From an uncultured Oscillospiraceae bacterium (lineage in GTDB: Bacteria; Bacillota; Clostridia; Oscillospirales; Ruminococcaceae): a stretch of 7,640 bases of DNA. The stretch lies in contig CAJUMS010000001.1 in the NCBI GenBank assembly GCA_910587465.1, positions 1 through 7,640 of the forward strand, read 5' to 3'. The translations under genes and the position numbers were made by a program. Under the pieces are notes generated by a model. It ran no database searches, was not told the origin of the DNA, and saw nothing but the letters and a program-made list of their open reading frames with translations. This document shows positions 1 through 5,433 of this stretch, piece after piece (position 1 is the first letter of the stretch; each line of letters starts with the position of its first letter).

Positions 1-9
1 TGCTTTTCA

Positions 10-38
10 ATTATATCACATCATTCATATTTTGTCAA
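10..38 (-). promoter_or_regulatory. Perfect consensus sigma-A promoter reading left, out of the window
   Basis: On the minus strand TTGACA (38-33) is followed by a 17-nt spacer and TATAAT (15-10), identical to the housekeeping sigma-A/sigma-70 consensus. A T7/A7 tract (43-56) lies just upstream of the -35 and could act as an UP element. The expected start point is near position 3, so the gene it drives lies left of the window and cannot be identified. Confidence 0.8.
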
Positions 39-196
39 TACCTTTTTTTAAAAAAATAAGCAAAATTCGAATAATTTTAATTTATTCTCAGCCCCGCCAA
101 TATTTAGTATTACCTCAGTCACCAAATATCATTATAATGTATAAACAGAATAAAATACAATCTCCGAAAATATTTATAAAATTTTTTAAAAAGCTA
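39..196. other. AT-rich spacer between two divergent promoters
   Basis: This stretch is strongly AT-rich and I see no credible gene in it. It carries the T7/A7 palindrome at 43-56 beside the leftward promoter, and an A/T-tract run at about 165-192 beside the rightward promoter. Both are placed where UP elements would contact the RNA polymerase alpha subunits. A lone TATAAT at 133-138 has no good -35 partner. The open frame covering this region is low-complexity, has no ribosome site and is not a gene. Confidence 0.6.
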
Positions 197-225
197 TTGA
201 CAAACAAAGGATCTTGTCGTATAAT
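197..225 (+). promoter_or_regulatory. Perfect consensus sigma-A promoter of the GntR-ABC operon
   Basis: TTGACA (197-202), a 17-nt spacer and TATAAT (220-225) match the sigma-A consensus at every position and spacing, with an A/T-tract UP-like region upstream. Transcription should start near 232, giving a leader of about 185 nt before the GntR start codon. A promoter this strong in front of a repressor-transporter operon fits a design that is kept off by a bound repressor; the dyad beginning at 234 is the obvious candidate operator. Confidence 0.88.
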
Positions 226-233
226 AAAACCAC

Positions 234-266
234 ACTAAATGCACTAGTGGAAATAGTGCATTTAGT
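234..266. promoter_or_regulatory. Perfect 13-bp inverted repeat just after the predicted start point; candidate GntR operator
   Basis: The arms ACTAAATGCACTA (234-246) and TAGTGCATTTAGT (254-266) are exact reverse complements around a 7-nt centre (247-253). The dyad begins about two bases after the predicted transcription start. GntR-family dimers bind inverted repeats near their own promoters, and YtrA-type regulators are commonly autoregulatory, so an operator for the downstream GntR is the leading reading (inference). In RNA the same bases would form a stable 5' hairpin, so a transcript-stabilising role is an alternative. It is not a terminator, because no U-tract follows. Confidence 0.65.
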
Positions 267-404
267 TCACCGCAGTCAGTCACATTATAAAGCCACATAC
301 AAAGCAATATTATTAAATCGGCGGCGGTGAGCAAAGCAGTTTCCGGCGGACATGTACCTGCACAGAGCACGTCCGCCGAAATTGCATAGCTTTGATTTTA
401 TAAC

Positions 405-411
405 AAGGGGG
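405..411 (+). promoter_or_regulatory. Ribosome binding site supporting the TTG start of the GntR gene
   Basis: AAGGGGG sits 8 nt before TTG at 420. The protein read from this TTG begins with the usual short strand and TPIYEQIY helix of GntR proteins, and no in-frame ATG or GTG gives a complete wing-helix domain, so the TTG start is well supported. Confidence 0.75.
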
Positions 412-419
412 TAAGTCTT

Positions 420-779
420 TTGATAAATATAGACGTAACGGGCAGAACGCCTATCTACGAGCAGATATACCGCGCGATTTGCAGTGAGATAGCCCGCGGA
501 ATGCTCAAGGAAAACGACAAGATACCGCCATCGCGGTCTCTCGCGCAGCAGCTTGGGCTGAACCCGAACACAGTCGCAAAGGCGTATTCCATGCTTGAGC
601 GCGACGGAATAATCTACACGCTCGCGGGAAAGGGGAGTTTTATCGCGCCGCAGGACGGCAAAGCGATATCGGCGCTGACGCGCGGCTTTGAGGAAAGCGC
701 CCGCGAGGCTATAAAAGCGGGAGTTCCCGCTGAAACGCTGATCGAAACGATAAATCGGCTGAAAGGAGATATACAATGA
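420..779 (+). CDS. GntR-family transcriptional regulator, YtrA subfamily
   Basis: A 119-residue cytoplasmic DNA-binding regulator, and the expected repressor of its own operon. Residues 11-75 form the GntR winged-helix domain: PIYEQIY opens helix 1, PPSRSLAQQLGLNPNTVAKAY (36-56) is the helix-turn-helix, and LERDGIIYTLAGKGSFI (59-75) is the recognition-helix end plus wing. Only about 45 residues follow, mostly helical. Such a short tail marks the YtrA subfamily, which lacks the large ligand-binding domains of FadR or HutC types and dimerises through this tail. The start is TTG with a good ribosome site. The stop overlaps the ABC ATPase start as ATGA, so the two are translationally coupled. In Bacillus subtilis the comparable YtrA represses an ABC operon induced by cell-wall antibiotics; a similar signal here is inference. 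The dyad at 234-266 is its likely operator. Confidence 0.93.
   Translation: MINIDVTGRTPIYEQIYRAICSEIARGMLKENDKIPPSRSLAQQLGLNPNTVAKAYSMLERDGIIYTLAGKGSFIAPQDGKAISALTRGFEESAREAIKAGVPAETLIETINRLKGDIQ
762..768 (+). promoter_or_regulatory. Ribosome binding site of the ABC ATPase gene
   Basis: AAAGGAG lies 7 nt before the ATG at 776, inside the end of the GntR gene. It fixes the start within the ATGA overlap and implies coupled translation. Confidence 0.8.
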
Positions 780-1720
780 TTGAGATTGGCAGCGCAAGCA
801 TGGTGTTTGAGAAAAGGGGCGTCGGCAAGGCGGACGCGAACGACGGCTTCAAAGCCCTTGACAATATTACAATAACAATTCCTGACGGCTGTATCTACGG
901 CTTTCTGGGATCGAACGGCGCGGGCAAATCCACGCTTCTGCGTATGCTCTGCGGCGTATACAGGACCGAACAGGGCAGCGTAAAAATAGACGGCGAGGAC
1001 GTTTTCGACAACCCCTCCGCCAAAGCGAAAATATTCTTCGTCAACGACGAAACGGTACAGTATGCGGGATTTACGCTCGACGGTCTCGCAAAATTCTACG
1101 CAAGCTACTACGACAGCTTTTCTTTCGAGATATATGAGCGCCTTGTAAATCAGCTCCAATTGCCCCGCAACAAGCGCATGAGCGAATTTTCAAAGGGAAT
1201 GAAACGTCAGGCGGTAGTCATAATCGGACTTTCCTGCAACACCAAATACCTGCTCCTCGACGAGGCTTTCGACGGTCTCGACCCTGCAATGCGCCGCTTC
1301 ATCAAGCAGATAATAATCAACGAGCTTGTCGACCGTCAGGCAACCATGATAGTCTCCTCCCACAATATCGTCGAGATAAACGAGCTTTGCGACCGCGCCA
1401 TGCTTATCCACCAAGGTCAGATGATATTTGCAGACGAGATCGACAACATCAAAAGCGGCTTCGGCAAGATACAGCTCGCCCGAAAGAGCGGCGCAGTAAC
1501 GTCGGACGAGCTGAAAAACGCGGGGCTCGACGTTATGCAGTACTCCGTTATGGGCTCGGTATCGCAGGCGGTAGTGCGCGGCTCGGAGGAGGAGATCACC
1601 GCGAAAACAAACGCGTTCGACTGCGAGATCAGCGAGTTTATACCGCTGACCCTTGAAGAAATATTTATCTACGAATTGGAGGCGAGAGGCTATGGCTCAA
1701 ACATCAGCTACAACATATAA
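776..1720 (+). CDS. ABC transporter ATP-binding protein (YtrB-like)
   Basis: A 314-residue nucleotide-binding subunit that would hydrolyse ATP on the cytoplasmic face to power the permease encoded next. The ABC domain fills residues 1 to about 215. Walker A is GSNGAGKST (45-53). The signature is SKGMK (139-143), a common variant of LSGGQ in this family. Walker B with the catalytic glutamate is YLLLDEAFDGLDP (158-170, E163), including the D-loop, and the switch histidine is H196 in VSSHN. The Q-loop region (about 86-96, FFVNDETVQY) lacks a glutamine at the usual place and shows N90/D91 instead. The last 100 residues are a family-typical C-terminal extension without a known motif. It is flanked by a GntR regulator and a permease with overlaps on both sides, so all three are one operon. 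The transported substrate is unknown; export, lipid handling or antibiotic-stress roles are possible. Confidence 0.93.
   Translation: MIEIGSASMVFEKRGVGKADANDGFKALDNITITIPDGCIYGFLGSNGAGKSTLLRMLCGVYRTEQGSVKIDGEDVFDNPSAKAKIFFVNDETVQYAGFTLDGLAKFYASYYDSFSFEIYERLVNQLQLPRNKRMSEFSKGMKRQAVVIIGLSCNTKYLLLDEAFDGLDPAMRRFIKQIIINELVDRQATMIVSSHNIVEINELCDRAMLIHQGQMIFADEIDNIKSGFGKIQLARKSGAVTSDELKNAGLDVMQYSVMGSVSQAVVRGSEEEITAKTNAFDCEISEFIPLTLEEIFIYELEARGYGSNISYNI
1678..1682 (+). promoter_or_regulatory. Ribosome binding site that decides the permease start
   Basis: GGAGG is placed 9 nt before ATG at 1692. The longer open frame begins at a TTG (1653) 39 bases further upstream with no ribosome site and charged, non-membrane residues, so the ATG is preferred. 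Confidence 0.75.
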
Positions 1721-3269
1721 AATATCTTTCAAAAAAATCGCCCGCGCCGCTTTGGCGGAGGTGCGCATCCACAAAAAGCTCGCGATAATCACGCTGGTGC
1801 TGTACGGCGTGTCGATTATTCTGGCACTGTTCAACTGGGAGGCGTACTATTACCACGATATGGGATACGGCACGGCGTCATTCGTCCCGTCAACATGGGG
1901 GCTCTTGTTCGCCTGCGCGGGCGTTATCGTAAGCTACTTCACCGCGCTTAACGTTTTCCGCGATATGAACAACCAGCAGCTCTGCGACGTTTCCATGGCG
2001 CTCCCGATAAAGGCGAGCGAACGCTTTTTATCGAAGCTGCTCAGTCTGGTTTATCTTCAGATCGCGCCGCTTATCATCGCGACTCTCGGCGGCAACGGCA
2101 TCGCGCTGATATGCGCGATGATAAAGCTCAAGACCACGGATATTCCGAGCGCGTCGGAATATCTGTTCTCGATAGTATTCGGCTGTTTCGCGGCGAGCCT
2201 GTTCATAATGGCGATAGCGGTACTGTCCGCGTGCTGCTGCGGAGCGTTCGCCGAGAGCGCCTACTTCTCGCTTATACTGATGTTCATCATCAACGCAATG
2301 CCGCTCGCTTACATCAACAACGTCATATGCGGCAGCGCGGGCATAAATATAAGCTTTTTAGATACAGATACCATTATCGACCTCGGCTATTGGGGACTTA
2401 TCTACGTATTCGGCTATGTCGACGATCTCATTCCGCACTGCGCGGTAAACTGCGCGATATCGCTCGCGGTAATGCTCCTCTCGGGGCTTATCTACGTAAA
2501 GCGCGACGCTAAAACGGTCGGTACGCCGATAGCAAGCCGCCTGTTCTTCGAGATAATAATGTTCACAGGCTGCGTAACGGTATTCTCTTTCTCCGTTATG
2601 AGCGATCTTGCGTTCTGGGGCTTGCTTATCGCGGGAGTTATCTATATCATTATAAATATCATAGTAAGCCGCGCGAAGATAAACCTGCTCTCGTTCCTCA
2701 AATGGGCGGGCAAATACGCCGCGACAGCCGCGGTATTTGCCGTTCTCCTTATCGCCACGATAAAGACGGGCGGCTTCGGGCTTATCAACTCGCGCCCCGA
2801 GACAAAGTATCTCGACAGCGCGAAGTTCTCTATAAACTATAATACCGATTACTACGTTCCCGATTACGGCTACCAAACCTCTTTTGAATCCGCCCCCCTC
2901 ACCGCCGAGCAGGCAAACGAGGTTATAACGATCTGCAAAAAGCATATCATAAAAGGAAGATCGGAAATAAACGTTGCCGATATAATATTCGGCAGACACT
3001 TCGAGTCGTCAACGGCAAGAGTACGTGTGACCGCAAACAGCTTAAAGCGCTTCAATGAAAAACCTTTCTCTATGACCCATTTTGAAACATACCGTTCAAA
3101 CGGCCACGATATCGTATACGGTCTTTACTTCTCACAGTATATCGCCATATCGCGCAGCGATGCGGAGGCTATGATAAAGGAGCTTACCGACCTTGGCTAT
3201 ATCCACCCCCAAGTAGAAGATGAGCTCTACGACACGAGCTCCGCAACGGGCTCCGCAGTATATTACTGA
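1692..3269 (+). CDS. ABC transporter permease with large C-terminal extracytoplasmic domain
   Basis: A 525-residue integral membrane subunit of the transporter, partner of the preceding ATPase, whose gene it overlaps by 29 bases. Hydrophobic stretches at about 29-47, 69-87, 120-142, 157-183, 190-208, 229-247, 250-269, 285-304, 308-326 and 341-358 suggest around ten membrane spans. The loop DMNNQQLCDVSMALPIKASERFLSKL (91-116) resembles the cytoplasmic 'LP..R..fL.sKl' segment of YtrC/ABC-2-like permeases and may hold the coupling helix. A cysteine cluster, SACCCG (179-184), sits in a span. After the last span, about 165 polar residues (360-525), rich in Tyr and Asp, lack membrane segments and probably lie outside the cell. 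No second permease or binding protein follows, so a homodimeric transporter is likely. The family is assigned from context and topology; the substrate is unknown. Confidence 0.88.
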   Translation: MAQTSATTYKISFKKIARAALAEVRIHKKLAIITLVLYGVSIILALFNWEAYYYHDMGYGTASFVPSTWGLLFACAGVIVSYFTALNVFRDMNNQQLCDVSMALPIKASERFLSKLLSLVYLQIAPLIIATLGGNGIALICAMIKLKTTDIPSASEYLFSIVFGCFAASLFIMAIAVLSACCCGAFAESAYFSLILMFIINAMPLAYINNVICGSAGINISFLDTDTIIDLGYWGLIYVFGYVDDLIPHCAVNCAISLAVMLLSGLIYVKRDAKTVGTPIASRLFFEIIMFTGCVTVFSFSVMSDLAFWGLLIAGVIYIIINIIVSRAKINLLSFLKWAGKYAATAAVFAVLLIATIKTGGFGLINSRPETKYLDSAKFSINYNTDYYVPDYGYQTSFESAPLTAEQANEVITICKKHIIKGRSEINVADIIFGRHFESSTARVRVTANSLKRFNEKPFSMTHFETYRSNGHDIVYGLYFSQYIAISRSDAEAMIKELTDLGYIHPQVEDELYDTSSATGSAVYY

Positions 3270-3278
3270 TAAAAAAAC

Positions 3279-3313
3279 GATCTCCCGAAAACCTATTCGG
3301 GAGATCAATTTTT
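3279..3313. terminator. Bidirectional rho-independent terminator between converging genes
   Basis: An exact 11-bp stem, GATCTCCCGAA (3279-3289) with TTCGGGAGATC (3296-3306), closes a 6-nt loop. On the + strand it is followed by AATTTTT. On the - strand it is followed by G and seven T residues (the complement of 3271-3277). It lies 9 bases after the permease stop and 11 bases after the stop of the converging peptidase gene, so it should end both transcripts. Confidence 0.93.
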
Positions 3314-3317
3314 ATCG

Positions 3318-5114
3318 TTACCACTCCAATGTTCCCGGAGCGCGCTCATGCCATGGCAGATAGTCGATAGGATTAAGCCATGTACCCGTTCCGTCACCGC
3401 CTATACGCACCTCGAAGTGCAGGTGGTTGCCGTAGGCTCGTCCGGTCATACCGACCTCGCCTATCAGGTCGCCCGCCGTGACGCGCTGACCCGCATAAGC
3501 ATACACATAGCTCATATGGTAGTAGTTTGTCGACAGACCGCCGTCGTCATGCTGTATCGTAACATAATTTCCGCGTCCGCCATTCCAGCCGTTATCGAAT
3601 ACCGACGAGACAACAACACCGTTCGCCGCCGCGTATATCGGAGTACCGTAAGAGGCTTGGATATCGATACCCTTATGACCGCCCCAATCCGCGTAGCCTC
3701 CGTGACCGTATACCATTTCGATTATGACGCCGCCGTCATAGCCGCCCACGGGCCACAGCAGCTTGCCGTTCTCGATAGTCTGCCCGGGAGCTGCGTCGGC
3801 AGGTCTCGGCTTAGTACCGATGGCGATTACCTCCGTTACCGGCGGTGTTACCGTCGAACGCGACAGCACCCTCCTGCCGACCTCGTTTCCGTTAATATAC
3901 GAAACGTTCGCGACAACAAAGCGCACACCGTCCACGCCCTTCGTGACCTCGTATTTATTGTCCGAATAAAGCGTCGCATCCTCCGTATACTCGGTAGAAT
4001 ACTCTATAGGCTCGTTGTACCGCTCCTCGCGTGTGATGATTATGGTAAGATACGGTACATCCGTAGTGATCTGTATCCTGTCGCCCGTATGCAGCTCCGT
4101 TTCCTCGCCAAAATCGGGATTGAGCCTTGCAAGCTCCTCGTAGGTCATATCCAACTTATCGCAGACAAGGCTCGGCGAATCGCCGTCCACCACCGTATAA
4201 TAAGACGCGACCTCTTTCTTGGACGTAAGCTGACGAATTATCTCATCCTCGGTAACAAAACTATCCGCAAGGTAAAGGCCGTATGTATAGGTGATATCGC
4301 GGTCAAACTCGACCTGCTCCTTCTCATCGCCAGTGCGGTAAGCGTCAAGCAAGGCGTTGAGCGCCGAATCCACTCTGTCATGCTCGAGAAGAGTACCGTA
4401 ATACGCGTCGCCGACATACAAACCATACCCCCGCGCAATATCCGCGTCCAGCATTTCCAGCAGCTTATCCGTAAGCTGATAAGTGGTGAGCGTCGAACCA
4501 GTTCCTATAAGGTCTACCTCGTAGCTCGGCTCAAATGTGATTATCTCGGTGCTGCTGCCCGTATAATTGATACGCTTCTGCACCATTTTTTCCGCGTCGG
4601 CAAAAATGGTCTCATTGGAAATGAAGCCTATAAAATCGCCGTTTACCGTCAGCTTAAGCGCGTAGTTCTGATTATTCGCGTATGTAACGATATTAAATAA
4701 AAACACACACGAGCATACGGGCAGCGCCCAATTCGCAATTGTTACGATCCACCCGCGCTTGCCGAACACCAGTCTCCACGTGACCCGCATCCACGCGAGC
4801 GCCGCACCGAACGCACCCTTTTCACGCTTAGCCTTTGATATCTCCGTGCCGCCCATTTTCATCGCCCTTGAGTACCGTATAAACGGCGATGTAAAAAAGT
4901 CGCCGATCCTGCGCAAGGTTCTCTTAAGCGGAAGCTTGACCCTGTCATACCCGCGCAATATCGCGGCGATAAGCGTAAGTATTCCGTGCCAAAACAGCGT
5001 CAGTATCGCAAGGAGCGCCTCAAAAAACAGCTCGCCCATAGACGCAACCGCGGTATACGGCGTTTTTTTCACAGCAGGGCGCTCCGTCCGCCGCTTATTA
5101 TCCGTAAAAGTCAT
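3318..5114 (-). CDS. Membrane-anchored M23 (LytM-type) peptidoglycan endopeptidase with LysM and G5 domains, copy A
   Basis: A 598-residue cell-wall hydrolase predicted to cut peptide cross-links of peptidoglycan outside the membrane. In order: a very basic cytoplasmic N-terminus containing a hydrophobic stretch (about 29-53); a membrane span (about 122-145); a conserved linker (150-300) with the VNGDFIGFISNE type of repeat seen in clostridial wall proteins; a LysM domain (about 305-349, YTVVDGDSPSLVC...LHTGDRIQI); a G5 domain (about 352-436); and the M23 domain (about 452-585). Zinc ligands are H480 and D484 (HKGID) and H566 (HLH); H533 (YYHMS) and H564 complete the active site, so it should be catalytic. 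The start ATG has GGGGAG 5 nt upstream. It is the downstream member of a tandem pair; its catalytic loops are longer and glycine-rich, and it ends in a 12-residue tail (PWHERAPGTLEW) absent from copy B. Confidence 0.93.
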   Translation of the reverse strand: MTFTDNKRRTERPAVKKTPYTAVASMGELFFEALLAILTLFWHGILTLIAAILRGYDRVKLPLKRTLRRIGDFFTSPFIRYSRAMKMGGTEISKAKREKGAFGAALAWMRVTWRLVFGKRGWIVTIANWALPVCSCVFLFNIVTYANNQNYALKLTVNGDFIGFISNETIFADAEKMVQKRINYTGSSTEIITFEPSYEVDLIGTGSTLTTYQLTDKLLEMLDADIARGYGLYVGDAYYGTLLEHDRVDSALNALLDAYRTGDEKEQVEFDRDITYTYGLYLADSFVTEDEIIRQLTSKKEVASYYTVVDGDSPSLVCDKLDMTYEELARLNPDFGEETELHTGDRIQITTDVPYLTIIITREERYNEPIEYSTEYTEDATLYSDNKYEVTKGVDGVRFVVANVSYINGNEVGRRVLSRSTVTPPVTEVIAIGTKPRPADAAPGQTIENGKLLWPVGGYDGGVIIEMVYGHGGYADWGGHKGIDIQASYGTPIYAAANGVVVSSVFDNGWNGGRGNYVTIQHDDGGLSTNYYHMSYVYAYAGQRVTAGDLIGEVGMTGRAYGNHLHFEVRIGGDGTGTWLNPIDYLPWHERAPGTLEW

Positions 5115-5151
5115 AACAACTCCCCAATAACAAACACAATTAACTTAAATT

Positions 5152-5180
5152 ATTGTAACATATTTGTAACCTTTTTGCAA
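5152..5180 (-). promoter_or_regulatory. Predicted sigma-A promoter of M23 peptidase copy A
   Basis: Minus strand TTGCAA (5180-5175), a 17-nt spacer, then TACAAT (5157-5152). The predicted start near 5145 gives a leader of about 31 nt. The whole element is identical to the one before copy B, whereas the leaders between promoter and start codon differ. This supports it being a functional unit. Confidence 0.72.
5154..5170 (+). promoter_or_regulatory. Candidate WalR (YycF) box in the copy A promoter
   Basis: TGTAAC-ATATT-TGTAAC (+ strand) fits TGTWAH-N5-TGTWAH, the consensus described for WalR of the essential WalKR system, at all twelve defined positions. It lies between the -35 and -10 and overlaps the -10 on the minus strand, a placement that would suit occlusion. 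Cell-wall endopeptidase genes are typical WalKR targets in Firmicutes. Binding is inferred. Confidence 0.62.
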
Positions 5181-5210
5181 CCGTTTTCGTAAATTTTTGT
5201 CAACTTGTCA

Positions 5211-5236
5211 CAAAAAGAAGCGGGCACACATTCCCG
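5211..5236 (-). terminator. Weak possible terminator downstream of M23 copy B
   Basis: Read on the minus strand, CGGG (5236-5233) can pair with CCCG (5224-5221) across an 8-nt loop, followed by CTTCTTTTTG. Four base pairs make a poor stem, and it lies about 200 nt past the copy B stop, so read-through into copy A is quite possible. It is listed because no better terminator is visible in the spacer. Confidence 0.22.
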
Positions 5237-5277
5237 TTTTAGGAAATTGTGAACCTGCCTTTGGAAATCATTGCCAA

Positions 5278-5429
5278 AGCGTGTTAACATTACCGCTCAC
5301 CGCCAGTCTTTCAGCAAATTTTCCGCATAACTTCGTTGAAAATCCTTGAAGTACATCTGCGAAAAATCCGTTTCGAAATCAGCGTTTTGCAAAGCATAAT
5401 GCGTACATTTCGGGTAATGTGAACACACT
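5278..5429. repeat. 152-bp segment bounded by imperfect terminal inverted repeats (MITE-like or palindromic intergenic repeat)
   Basis: The left end AGCGTGTTAACATTACC (5278-5294) matches the reverse complement of the right end, AGTGTGTTCACATTACC (5429-5413), at 15 of 17 positions. Weaker relatives of the same motif appear at 5225-5236 and, inverted, at 5242-5255, so the spacer seems to have been built from related units. No target-site duplication is evident. Nearly all of the interior is open on the minus strand (43 codons from GTG 5428 to TGA 5297), but without a ribosome site I do not call it a gene. The rest of the 319-bp spacer holds the copy A promoter. Confidence 0.45.
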
Positions 5430-5433
5430 CTGA

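Larger units (their letters stand above)
232..419 (+). other. Structured 5' leader of the GntR-ABC operon
   Basis: Besides the 234-266 hairpin, two more stems can be drawn. TCACCGC (267-273) pairs perfectly with GCGGTGA (324-330), directly abutting the first hairpin. CGGCGGAC (344-351) pairs with GTCCGCCG (371-378). An alternative pairing, TCGGCGG (318-324) with CCGCCGA (373-379), would break both. I do not recognise a known riboswitch class, and neither GC-rich stem is followed by a clear U-run, so no attenuator is called. The structure is read by eye and has not been folded computationally. Confidence 0.4.

Noticed and set aside
32..238. Open frame of 68 codons on the + strand in the left spacer
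   Set aside because: Low-complexity Ile/Lys/Phe-rich translation of AT-rich DNA, no ribosome site, and it covers the promoter at 197-225.
352..414. 20-codon frame (ATG 352 to TAA 412) ending just before the GntR start, possible leader peptide
   Set aside because: The only purine-rich sequence abuts the ATG and is too close to act as a ribosome site. The composition shows no run of codons that would suggest attenuation.
1653..1691. Upstream TTG extension of the permease by 13 residues
   Set aside because: No ribosome site for the TTG, while GGAGG is well placed for ATG 1692. The extra residues are charged and lie inside the ABC gene.
3348..4700. Long + strand open frame of 450 codons opposite M23 copy A
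   Set aside because: It is the antisense shadow of the peptidase gene: Arg/His/Val-rich, no domain, and a similar shadow (5488-6207) appears opposite copy B.
5297..5428. 43-codon minus-strand frame (GTG 5428 to TGA 5297) filling the inverted-repeat segment
   Set aside because: No ribosome site, a GTG start inside the terminal repeat, no recognisable motif. It could be a gene remnant, but the sequence alone does not support a gene call.
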